A stretch of DNA of 20,107 nt from positions 1 through 20,107 of the forward strand of contig JASFRS010000024.1 of assembly GCA_050114795.1 (NCBI GenBank). The letters are read 5' to 3'. The position numbers and the translations under genes were made by a program. Positions 7,307 through 14,814 of this stretch are shown in pieces (position 1 is the stretch's first letter; each line of letters starts with the position of its first letter). The DNA is from JASFRS01 sp050114795. GTDB lineage: Bacteria > Pseudomonadota > Alphaproteobacteria > Sphingomonadales > CAKZYD01. The notes under the pieces were generated by a model that was given only the letters and a program-made list of their open reading frames with translations, was not told the origin of the DNA and made no database searches.

Positions 7307-8336
7307 AAAGTTGCCCTCCCCCTTTCAAGTCATGCATAAGCATGAGGGAGAAAGCAAGCACAACCACGGCGCCCGCTTGATGCATCGTGCCAAGGCCGAC
7401 AGGGACAAATGATAAGAGGGTCGCGATACCTAAGGTAATCTGCATTATCACTACAAAAAGAAGCAGAAAGGCTAAACGTCGTGTAAGCAAGTCTTGTGAG
7501 GCGCGCCACACCTTGAAAGCCCAAGCCAGTGCCAAAATAGCCACAAACTCCGCCAAATGGCGATGAATAAACTGCACTGTTAAAGTGTCATGTAATATGT
7601 CATCAGACTCAAACAGAGCCGGAGGAATAAAATGTCCGTCCATAAGCGGCCATGTGTTATAGGCTAAACCCGCGTCCAGTCCTGCTACAAAGGCACCAAA
7701 GACAATCTGAAGTGCCAGAACGCCCAGAAAAACCCACCCAAAGCGCCTTATATTTTGCGCAGCTACCGGCTTTGCTCGCTTGAGCAAATCCAAACCCGTC
7801 CAAAATAGTAGACAGAAAATAAGCAGGGCGAGGCTCAAATGGGCGGCAAGCCTATAATGACTGACGGCAGGTTCAGAGACCAGCCCGGATGCCACCATCC
7901 ACCACCCCAAAGCGCCTTGTGCACCCCCAAGAATAAACATAAGCCCAATACGTGGCCCATAGCCTTGAGGAATTGCGCGTTTCGCCAAGAACCAAAGAAA
8001 GGGAATTAAAAAAGCTATACCGATGAAACGCCCTAGCAAGCGATGACCCCATTCCCACCAAAATATGGCTTTAAACTCACTTAACGACATACCCCGATTA
8101 ACTTTTATATACTCAGGGCTTTGCTGATAAGCTGTAAATTCTTGCTGCCAATCCTCTGCATTCATGGGTGGAAGTGCACCGCTGACCGGCTTCCATTCGA
8201 CAATGGATAATCCGGATTCTGTAAGACGCGTTGCGCCGCCCACAATCACCATGGCAAAGACCAAAAAGGCCATGACCATTAACCACAGACCCACAGCTTT
8301 GGGGCGTGCTTTATTTTCTGTTGCTTCCGTCATCAT
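7296..8336 (-). CDS. ctaA: Heme A synthase, CtaA/COX15 type
   Basis: An integral membrane enzyme that oxidises the C8 methyl of heme O to a formyl group, giving heme A for aa3-type cytochrome oxidase. The 346-residue protein has eight hydrophobic segments. The motifs are VGGATRLTESGLSIVEWKP after the first helix, EWGHRLLGR, SHYRLAAHLSLAL, FIHRHLAEFVA and TMHQAGAVVVLA. The four His-containing sites match the heme-binding histidines of the family, and the length fits the alphaproteobacterial/mitochondrial branch. The start is a tandem ATG-ATG at 8336/8333, so either may be used. No oxidase structural genes are nearby. It overlaps cutA and follows the DUF2207 gene by 53 bases. Confidence 0.96.
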   Translation of the reverse strand: MMTEATENKARPKAVGLWLMVMAFLVFAMVIVGGATRLTESGLSIVEWKPVSGALPPMNAEDWQQEFTAYQQSPEYIKVNRGMSLSEFKAIFWWEWGHRLLGRFIGIAFLIPFLWFLAKRAIPQGYGPRIGLMFILGGAQGALGWWMVASGLVSEPAVSHYRLAAHLSLALLIFCLLFWTGLDLLKRAKPVAAQNIRRFGWVFLGVLALQIVFGAFVAGLDAGLAYNTWPLMDGHFIPPALFESDDILHDTLTVQFIHRHLAEFVAILALAWAFKVWRASQDLLTRRLAFLLLFVVIMQITLGIATLLSFVPVGLGTMHQAGAVVVLAFSLMLMHDLKGGGQLYAN

Positions 8337-8389
8337 GACCTGGACTTAGACCAGCACTTCCAACTCGGCAAGGGGCAAGGCGACGCAGC

Positions 8390-10273
8390 TTACCAGCCAC
8401 CGCCTCCACCACCACCGCCTCCACCGCCGGAGAAGCCCCCACCAAAGCCCGAGGATGACGTGTGAGAGCGTGGCGGGATGGATGCTACCGCCATAGCATT
8501 CGTAAACTTGTGAGATAGGCCGTGTTCAATGTGCATTATGCTGAAATACCCGGGCCCGCTGTACCATTTTGGTTGGTAAGACGTCTTATCTAATGTGTCT
8601 GCGAATTTTTCACTCCAGTCATGCGAGACGTCTAAGGCCAAAGCATAGGGCAGATATTTTTCAAACAATTCAGGTGTCAGATCACGAGGGTGTAAAATGT
8701 CCCAGCGGTCTTTTTCCGTAAGGGAAAGAAAAAGCTTAAAGCCCTCAATTTCATCCATGATTTGTCGCCCCAATTGCGTTGGCGCTTTTAGGAGATAATG
8801 GAAAACAGCACATAACAGTAATGTGGCAACTGATATAATAGAAACAAACAGACCCAATTTCGATTGCAGGGCATAAACTGATCCAGCCGACGCAATCAAA
8901 ATGATCAAAGTTGTAAATCCGGCCTTAAATTTTAAACTAATACCTTTCCCTTCAAAAATGGCCATCGCTCTCGCCATGAATTGTGGGGCGCGAGACAATG
9001 CGATCCATAGAGTGACAAACACACCGCCAACCGTTAACGCACTTACAGTCAAAGGTATTGGGATGGGTCCTAATGAAACTGTTAGCACAACAGTTAAAAA
9101 GCCTAAGAACATGCCCAAAGTGGTCCAGCTAATATTGGTTTCAAAATAATGGCCCGCATATTCCGATAGAATCGCCGTCTCAAGCACACCCTTTGCATCT
9201 TCAAACGTTTTATAGTTGTCGCGATGAACCCGGAGCGCTTTTGTCTCGCCCCGTGGGAAGAATTTACGCAAGACTGCAAACTCGCCTTTAGTCAAACCTT
9301 TTGCATCACGATCTGTGAGTTCAATATAGTAATCACCATCATCCACTATTTTTATAGCGCCCTTCACTGCCAGGCTAACAATGACGGTCGACAGCATCTG
9401 ATGATCAAAGCCCATATATTGAACAAAGCGGGTCGCTGCTGCGCTAAAGTTTTGCGGTGGCCCATATCGTGGAACCTCTGGCCCTTTTTTCGGGTCTTTA
9501 CCAAAGAATGACCAAGCAAGATAAAAATAAAAGAAAGTTAGAAGAAATCCGCCAAAGCCAACAGCGATATGAATATTGTCACGCAACAAGAATTGAACAT
9601 CATCCAATAATCCAGGCTGCGCTACAATGCCCTTTGGCCAGGACACAACAACGGTTAGCCCCTCGCGCCTGCTATACTCACGTGTCGATGCAAAGCTAAT
9701 GCTGTCAGCGCTCCGGCTTATAATTTCAGCATCTTTTGATGTCTCTCCCCTCAGGCCCGTATAAAAATCTGCGTTAATCAAATCCGCCCCTGGCGGCAAG
9801 TGAATGGTCGCTGTCGCTTTTCTGATTGGAAAAGCCCAATCATTACCCGTCACATTCCAGTAAAGCTCATCCGCGTCTTCAAAAAATCCGATCTGTCGGT
9901 CTGTTTCATAAACAATGTGATAAACATGCTCTCCGCGGTTGAGCAAACGGTCTTTATCGCCAATTCGAATGCGCTGGCCATGGCGAATTTTCTCTACCCT
10001 ATAAGGCTCCGGATGACCGTTTCGCTTAACACTCAAAACTTTGAAGCTAACGTTTTTTCGCTCCTTATTCGGGCCTAGATATTCAGTTGGGAAATCTCTA
10101 AAAATTCCGCGCTTTATTGCACGTCTCTCAGAATTAACTGTGATTGTTTCCTCAACGATTAAATGACCATCGCTATGAATGGTCACCTGACTATCGAATG
10201 ACTTAATATCCTCTACCGCCAGAGCGGGAAAGGTGTACAAAATCGCCAAAAGGCTCAGCAAGAGATAACGCAT
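8390..10273 (-). CDS. DUF2207-family membrane protein with poly-glycine tail
   Basis: A protein of unknown biochemical function that often travels with LemA. From the ATG at 10273 it has 627 residues: a signal peptide (MRYLLLSLLAILYTFPALA) and an extracytoplasmic beta-rich domain of about 200 residues with VTIHSDGHLIVEETITV, RGIFRDFP and WNVTGNDWAFPI. A membrane helix lies near residues 235-258, followed by a soluble stretch, then two hydrophobic hairpins, a soluble segment with EIEGFKLFLSLTE, and a tail of eleven consecutive glycines ending in W. The frame extends upstream into lemA, but the chosen ATG gives a clean signal peptide ten bases after the lemA stop. The glycine-rich tail is common in this family. 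The role is unknown, possibly in the envelope. Confidence 0.85.
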   Translation of the reverse strand: MRYLLLSLLAILYTFPALAVEDIKSFDSQVTIHSDGHLIVEETITVNSERRAIKRGIFRDFPTEYLGPNKERKNVSFKVLSVKRNGHPEPYRVEKIRHGQRIRIGDKDRLLNRGEHVYHIVYETDRQIGFFEDADELYWNVTGNDWAFPIRKATATIHLPPGADLINADFYTGLRGETSKDAEIISRSADSISFASTREYSRREGLTVVVSWPKGIVAQPGLLDDVQFLLRDNIHIAVGFGGFLLTFFYFYLAWSFFGKDPKKGPEVPRYGPPQNFSAAATRFVQYMGFDHQMLSTVIVSLAVKGAIKIVDDGDYYIELTDRDAKGLTKGEFAVLRKFFPRGETKALRVHRDNYKTFEDAKGVLETAILSEYAGHYFETNISWTTLGMFLGFLTVVLTVSLGPIPIPLTVSALTVGGVFVTLWIALSRAPQFMARAMAIFEGKGISLKFKAGFTTLIILIASAGSVYALQSKLGLFVSIISVATLLLCAVFHYLLKAPTQLGRQIMDEIEGFKLFLSLTEKDRWDILHPRDLTPELFEKYLPYALALDVSHDWSEKFADTLDKTSYQPKWYSGPGYFSIMHIEHGLSHKFTNAMAVASIPPRSHTSSSGFGGGFSGGGGGGGGGGGW

Positions 10274-10283
10274 AACTAGAGGC

Positions 10284-10841
10284 TCAGAATTGGACTTTAA
10301 CCGCCTCACGAGCGGCAGTCTCATCCAGCTCGAAAAACTCAGCTTCGGAAAATCCAAATTGGTTGGCCACGAGATTAGACGGAAATTGCTGAACTTTCGT
10401 ATTCATCTCTTTGACTGAGCCGTTATAGAAACGACGTGCATTTTGAATGACATGTTCCAAATCCGATAATTCAGCCTGTAGCTCGGAAAAATTCTGATTG
10501 GCTTTTAAATCCGGATAAGCCTCCGATAAAGCAAAGAGAGATTTCAACGCGCCGGATAGAATATTTTCGCTCTGCGCCTGTTCCGCGGGCGTACCTTGGT
10601 TAGCAAGTGCGTTGTTGCGGGCCTTTATGACAGCTTCCAAAGTGGACTTTTCATGGCCTGCATAGCCTTTGACGGTTTCCACCAGATTGGGAACTAGGTC
10701 ATAGCGGCGACGCAATTGCACATCGATGTCCGACCAAGCCTGACCAATGCGCTGCTGCATGGAAACAAGGTTGTTATAAGTGCTGATAACATAAAAGGCG
10801 ATTAAGACGATAAGGCCCAAAAGAATATAAAGAAAAAACAT
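10284..10841 (-). CDS. lemA: LemA family membrane protein
   Basis: A LemA protein: a short N-terminal transmembrane helix (FFLYILLGLIVLIAFYVIS) then an all-helical domain. The hallmark segments are STYNNLVSMQQRIGQAWSDI, RRYDLVPNLVETVKGY and FQSLQ-like helices up to RFYNGSVKEMNTKVQQFPSN. The start is the ATG at 10841, with GGAGGG four bases upstream, giving 185 residues. A GTG nine codons earlier (10868) is possible but would run through that Shine-Dalgarno. LemA function in bacteria is not settled. The DUF2207 gene follows after ten bases, a recurrent pairing that suggests the two act together at the membrane. Confidence 0.93.
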   Translation of the reverse strand: MFFLYILLGLIVLIAFYVISTYNNLVSMQQRIGQAWSDIDVQLRRRYDLVPNLVETVKGYAGHEKSTLEAVIKARNNALANQGTPAEQAQSENILSGALKSLFALSEAYPDLKANQNFSELQAELSDLEHVIQNARRFYNGSVKEMNTKVQQFPSNLVANQFGFSEAEFFELDETAAREAVKVQF

Positions 10842-10886
10842 CCATCCCTCCGCATAAAAATCTATCACAGCATAGTCGTAAATATA

Positions 10887-11651
10887 TTAATTTGAAGTGG
10901 AAGGTTTTTCCTTCTTTGTGCCACCTATACTATTTCTCACTATACCATAGGATACCCCCCAGCGGTCAGTCATTTCATGCCGAACTTTCCACAATTCCGG
11001 GAAAAACTGGGTGCGGACGCCATCTCTTAGCAACTCAACACTACGCCCTTTAAGCGATGCAGCGTCCATGCCAATGGAGCGGTAAATCAATTGAATATGA
11101 TGGTAACGGAACTTGCGAAACTGTTCATCAAATTCCGCTAGGGCTTCCGCCACCATATAAACATCATCATGGGTGTATTTATGGTCATAAATATCCGCTA
11201 TCGTTAAATTACGCGCTTCAAGGAAATGTTTCTGGAAACTATCCCAGATATGCCGTGGCATTTTCAATATGGTACGAAAGCCCGGGCTTTCCTGGCCACT
11301 GCCATTACCAAGTTGCAGGCGAATTTCCTGATATTCCTTTGGCGACATGGTCTCTAAAAGGCCTAATTGTTCTGTCATTAAGCGTATGATGCGATTGACA
11401 CGTTCAAATAGAGTGATGACGCGAAAGGCTTGTTTCTTTGCCATCCAATCATCAATCTCCAGCAGCGTGAAAGCTGCTAATTTCATCCAAAGTTCTTCGA
11501 CCTGATGCACAATTTGAAAAAGCATCTCGTCATGATTGCATAGAGCATCATAAGCCTTCTGCGCCGACAGGATTTTAGGCGTGTCTAGATAGAGCTCATA
11601 ATCAAGCTCTCCCGTCCCGGCCATGTATTTGTAAAAAAGCTTTCTATCCAT
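10887..11651 (-). CDS. Tryptophan 2,3-dioxygenase-like heme protein
   Basis: A member of the heme-dependent tryptophan 2,3-dioxygenase superfamily, which opens the indole ring to N-formylkynurenine. Recognisable blocks are HDEMLFQIVHQVEELWMK (H49 matching the active-site His), EYQEIR (Y107 and R111 matching the substrate-binding Tyr and Arg) and LWKVRHEMTDR (H225, probable heme ligand). At 254 residues it is shorter than classic TDO (about 280). The usual SGFQSxQxR loop reads SGQESPGFR, and the C-terminal glycine loop is SIGGT rather than GTGGTSG. The substrate may therefore differ from tryptophan. The ATG at 11651 follows GAGGA at about 12 bases. No kynureninase or formamidase gene is in the window, so no symbol is given. 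Confidence 0.82.
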   Translation of the reverse strand: MDRKLFYKYMAGTGELDYELYLDTPKILSAQKAYDALCNHDEMLFQIVHQVEELWMKLAAFTLLEIDDWMAKKQAFRVITLFERVNRIIRLMTEQLGLLETMSPKEYQEIRLQLGNGSGQESPGFRTILKMPRHIWDSFQKHFLEARNLTIADIYDHKYTHDDVYMVAEALAEFDEQFRKFRYHHIQLIYRSIGMDAASLKGRSVELLRDGVRTQFFPELWKVRHEMTDRWGVSYGIVRNSIGGTKKEKPSTSN

Positions 11652-11715
11652 AAATAGACCCGTCCTCTATAGGGCTTTATGACTATTTAAAGTTTAAAAC
11701 ATTTACGCAACACCG

Positions 11716-12729
11716 TCAAAATGGCCACCTTATCTGCGGAATGGTCATATGGAGAAATGACCCACCCCCCATTAAAAGATAATCTGACCTTATTCCAACA
11801 ACCTTTCGTGTTGGAAATAAGGGCTTAAAGGCTTCCAACGCCATATCATCATAGGGCGTGCCATAGGTTGGAATGATAATGGATGAATTTGAAATTATAT
11901 AGTACAGAAAACTCGCTGGTAAAATTTCTCCATCACTGTCTTCTACCCGTCCTGGTGATGGAATGAAGCTTAAATTAAAACGCGCCTTCTCAAGGTTTCT
12001 CGCCAACCTTTCAAAGCTTTTGATATTAGGATCATCATTAGATTGCCCTTTCATCATCAGAAGATGATTGGGCCCGATAAAACGGACGACACCGTTAAGG
12101 CGGCTACAAACTTCATCACCTTCTAAAACCGCATCAACAAAATGAACCTGGCGTGCACCTAGCGCAGAACACAATTTTTGCCGACATGTCTCTTCATTAA
12201 GGCCCGGGTTACGTTTTTTATCTAACAGGCTAGGACGCTGGGCTAAAAAAACACCCTCTCCATCGGTTTCAAGGGCGCTTGCCTCTAATGTCCAAAAGTG
12301 GCGTTCAAAAGGGATATGCGCAAATTTGGCTAAAGTGGCAGCCAACACTTCATCCCCATCAAGAAGATATCGACCACCCCAACCGTTAAACCGGAAACCT
12401 AAGGCCCGTAATTCATCATTGCAGGCTAAAAACAGTGGGCCGCTATCACGTATCCAGATATCGCCGAAGTCACAATTGAGAATCTCAATGTGTAGCCCAT
12501 CTAAATGCGAATGGGCGGATGCTGCCGCATCCGCCCCTTTCACGAGTAATTTGATATGCTCACCGCGTTGTGCACCTGTTTGAGGGTCAATGTCCGCAAC
12601 AGCACGAAGGAAATTCGTCACCTCCCCACGCGCACCGTCCAAATCTTCTCCCCAAAGTTCCGGATGAGAGGGCCAAGCGGCCCAAAGCGCTTCATGCTCT
12701 TCCCATTCGGCAGGTAATAAACGCGGCAA
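11716..12729 (-). CDS. Agmatine-deiminase-like protein lacking catalytic residues
   Basis: A 337-residue member of the agmatine deiminase / Porphyromonas-type peptidylarginine deiminase family. Shared blocks are the N-terminal PAEWEEHEALWAAWPSHPELW, GDIWIRDSGPLF (D90, R94, D95), FNGWGGRY, RNPGLNEE, PTYGTPYDDMALE and MGGGS near the end. The catalytic positions are not conserved. The family's TDGHxD motif reads VCSRLNG (R210 for His, N212 for Asp), the Cys of GGG-x-x-HC near the C-terminus is replaced (SFLHMT), and LEGGAI before TDGEG appears shortened. Deiminase activity is therefore unlikely. The start is a TTG at 12729 with GGAG six bases upstream, 11 bases after the M28 stop. The frame has no stop or shift, so it looks like a maintained pseudoenzyme. 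No aguB partner is present. Confidence 0.85.
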   Translation of the reverse strand: MPRLLPAEWEEHEALWAAWPSHPELWGEDLDGARGEVTNFLRAVADIDPQTGAQRGEHIKLLVKGADAAASAHSHLDGLHIEILNCDFGDIWIRDSGPLFLACNDELRALGFRFNGWGGRYLLDGDEVLAATLAKFAHIPFERHFWTLEASALETDGEGVFLAQRPSLLDKKRNPGLNEETCRQKLCSALGARQVHFVDAVLEGDEVCSRLNGVVRFIGPNHLLMMKGQSNDDPNIKSFERLARNLEKARFNLSFIPSPGRVEDSDGEILPASFLYYIISNSSIIIPTYGTPYDDMALEAFKPLFPTRKVVGIRSDYLLMGGGSFLHMTIPQIRWPF

Positions 12730-12740
12730 CTACATCTCCT

Positions 12741-14387
12741 TTAATTATCCCCTGCTCGGGACGCATCGCGGATTTTTCGAAATTCAGCATTTTCATACCA
12801 ATTCGGCCATTCGCTGCTATTCGCCAGGTCATTGCCGACAGCATAAAGAAGCTGCACATCTTCAACGGCACCGGCCAAGTCCCAATCTTCACGATATTCG
12901 TCTGATGGTTGGTGGTAGTCGTTTTTGGTATATTCGTCCGCTTTCGACTGCCCCCATTCGCGCCCATGTTCGACATGGTCGACGCCAGCTTCAGCATAAA
13001 GCATCGGCACGCCAACTTTTGCTAAGGAGAAATGATCAGAGCGATAAAAATAGCCACGTTCTGGTGTTTCTTCAGGTTCAACAACGCGGTTCTGAGCGGC
13101 CGCATGTTTCGCCAATATTTCCTCCAATTCGGACTTGCCGGAGCCGACGACCACTATGTTTTTCGTACGTCCAATCATGCCAAGCGAATCAATATTGACA
13201 CCACCGACAGTCTTCGCCAAGGGTACAATCGGATTTTCCGCATAATAAGCCGAGCCCAAAAGCCCACTTTCTTCACCTGTTACCGCTAAAATAACAACTG
13301 AGCGTTTGGGAGGGTTATATGCGAACTGTTCACCTAATTCTAAGATGGCAGCGGTACCAGATGCATTATCGATAGCACCGTTATAGATATTATCACCCTC
13401 TTCATTGGGGATACCTTTGCCCAAATGGTCCCAGTGAGCCATGTAAATAATGGCTTCATCAGGGTGTTCCGTTCCTTCGATGATGCCAGCAACATTATAG
13501 GAATCTGAGGTTCTGATTTTATTGTCGAAAGAAACGCTTGCAGTCATGCCTAAAGAGCTGGCTTTAAACCCTCTATCCTTGGCCGAGGCATAAGCCTCAT
13601 CAAAATCCATATCGGCTGCGGCAAATATTGCGCGTGCTTGTTCTTCGCTGATCCAGCCTTCAACCAAAGCACGGTCCATGTTGTTACCGGGCCGTTGAAG
13701 GTCGAGCTGCGGACCACTCCAACTGGATTCCACAACGCCCCACGGATAGGCCGCAGGCGCAGTCTGATGGATAATAATAGCGCCAGCAGCGCCCTGACGT
13801 GCGGCTTCCGCATATTTATAAGTCCAGCGACCATAATAAGTCATAGCCTGGCCATTGAAGAACTCAGGGTCACCCGTAACAAAGCCTGGATCATTGACCA
13901 GAATAACAACGGTTTTCCCTTCTACATCCAGGCCTTCATAGTCATTCCAGCCATACTCCGGAGCGACAATGCCATAGCCGACGAAAACCATCTCAGATTG
14001 GTCAAGCGCAATGGAGTCCTCCACACGCTTTGTCCAAACAACCATATCTTTCAGATAATTTAGAGAGAACTCCTGGTCATGCCCACTCACAGTCAAGGGG
14101 GATACATTATCAGCAGTGATTTCAACCATAGGCACACTTTGGAAATAGCTATTACCTAAAGCCGGCTTAACACCAAAGGAGCGGAATTGATCCGCTATAT
14201 AATTGATGGTCTTGGTTTCGCCCTCAGTCGCAGGCGCTCTGCCGCCAAAATCATCGGATGCCAATACCTTGATATGCGAGACAATATCTTCAGCGTTTAT
14301 GGTTGGCGCCTGCTCAGCTTCGCAAGCAGCCATGGTTAAACCTACGGCTAAAATCAAACCGCTCTTCAGCATTTTATTATTCTTCAT
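12741..14387 (-). CDS. M28-family metallopeptidase lipoprotein with PA-type insert
   Basis: A 548-residue exported protein. The start has a lipoprotein signal (hydrophobic stretch then LTMAAC), so it is probably lipid-anchored in the envelope. A protease-associated-type segment lies roughly at residues 130-270 (EYGWNDYEGLDVEGKTVVI, AARQGAAGAIII). The M28 catalytic domain follows with AHWDHLG (His), NGAIDNASGTAAI (bridging Asp), TGEESGLLGS (catalytic and zinc Glu), NIDSLG (Asp) and YFYRSDHFSLA (His). All five zinc ligands and the catalytic Glu are visible. It is likely an aminopeptidase, of unknown specificity. The ATG at 14387 has GGGGGA upstream, and a GTG at 14414 would displace the signal peptide. 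It heads the minus-strand run. Confidence 0.93.
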   Translation of the reverse strand: MKNNKMLKSGLILAVGLTMAACEAEQAPTINAEDIVSHIKVLASDDFGGRAPATEGETKTINYIADQFRSFGVKPALGNSYFQSVPMVEITADNVSPLTVSGHDQEFSLNYLKDMVVWTKRVEDSIALDQSEMVFVGYGIVAPEYGWNDYEGLDVEGKTVVILVNDPGFVTGDPEFFNGQAMTYYGRWTYKYAEAARQGAAGAIIIHQTAPAAYPWGVVESSWSGPQLDLQRPGNNMDRALVEGWISEEQARAIFAAADMDFDEAYASAKDRGFKASSLGMTASVSFDNKIRTSDSYNVAGIIEGTEHPDEAIIYMAHWDHLGKGIPNEEGDNIYNGAIDNASGTAAILELGEQFAYNPPKRSVVILAVTGEESGLLGSAYYAENPIVPLAKTVGGVNIDSLGMIGRTKNIVVVGSGKSELEEILAKHAAAQNRVVEPEETPERGYFYRSDHFSLAKVGVPMLYAEAGVDHVEHGREWGQSKADEYTKNDYHQPSDEYREDWDLAGAVEDVQLLYAVGNDLANSSEWPNWYENAEFRKIRDASRAGDN

Positions 14388-14446
14388 ATTTCCCCCTATG
14401 GGATTGGTGTTCACACAACTGGAACAAACAGTGGCATTGAGCGCAC

Positions 14447-14475
14447 ATAAAAATCAAGGGATTCCATTTACTCAA
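14447..14475 (-). promoter_or_regulatory. Candidate promoter for the M28 peptidase run
   Basis: On the minus strand TTGAGT (14475-14470) and TTTTAT (14452-14447) are 17 bases apart. This gives a leader of about 50 bases to the ATG at 14387. It lies in the 129-base divergent spacer shared with usg. The match is by eye and moderate. I found no comparably good plus-strand promoter for usg here. Confidence 0.35.
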
Positions 14476-14516
14476 ATTGAAGAACTCATCCCTATATTAG
14501 AGAATGGAGAGTGAAT

Positions 14517-14783
14517 ATGGATAAGGACTTTGATTTACAGCTAAGGGGTTATCATTTAACAACGGCGGAAATTCTCTATCACCTGCCGGATCATCCCCAT
14601 TTATTACAAAGCTTCACCTGGCAGACTTTGGATCAGGCACCGAAATTCCCGCGCATCCACCGTTTTCTCGATTATTGGGTTGTGAATATCGAAGGTGTGC
14701 TGCACAGCGTGCGCCTTAGCCATTCATCTCTCGTCCGCCCGCATGAAATCCTGTTTCGTGACGGTTCTTTTGAGCTTCATTAA
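14517..14783 (+). CDS. usg: Usg family protein
   Basis: An 88-residue protein that matches the small alphaproteobacterial Usg family in length and throughout its sequence: QLRGYHLTTAEILYHLPDHP, LLQSFTWQTLD, FPRIHRFLDYWVVNIEG, LHSVRLSHSSLVRP and a final DGSFELH. The name comes from a gene upstream of trpF or similar genes in other bacteria, and its function is unknown. The ATG at 14517 is preferred because GGAGA lies six bases before it, while the frame's GTG at 14511 is inside that spacing. It stands alone on the plus strand, divergent from the M28 operon, and ends at a hairpin terminator. Confidence 0.9.
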   Translation: MDKDFDLQLRGYHLTTAEILYHLPDHPHLLQSFTWQTLDQAPKFPRIHRFLDYWVVNIEGVLHSVRLSHSSLVRPHEILFRDGSFELH

Positions 14784-14785
14784 CA

Positions 14786-14811
14786 AAAGGCAGGGCCGAA
14801 ACCCTGCCTTT
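14786..14811. terminator. Bidirectional hairpin terminator between usg and acyl-CoA synthetase
   Basis: A perfect 10-bp stem, AAAGGCAGGG (14786-14795) with CCCTGCCTTT (14802-14811), has a six-base loop. It lies three bases past the usg stop and three bases past the end of the convergent minus-strand gene. A residues on one side and T residues on the other let it serve both strands, although the T tract is short. Confidence 0.85.
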
Positions 14812-14814
14812 ATC

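Noticed and set aside
8329..8339. GTCAT-C-ATGAC palindrome over the ctaA start
   Set aside because: It is short and explained by the tandem ATG-ATG plus adjacent codons. No second copy was seen.
8390..8440. Repetitive GGC/GGT tract as a tandem repeat element
   Set aside because: It encodes the in-frame poly-glycine tail typical of the DUF2207 family.
10274..10357. Longer N-terminus of the DUF2207 protein overlapping lemA
   Set aside because: The extension lies inside lemA in another frame and pushes the signal peptide inward. The ATG at 10273 is better.
11716..12729. Frameshift or sequencing error as the cause of the missing deiminase catalytic residues
   Set aside because: Conserved blocks on both sides of each altered motif stay in one frame, and the changes look like substitutions plus a short in-frame gap.
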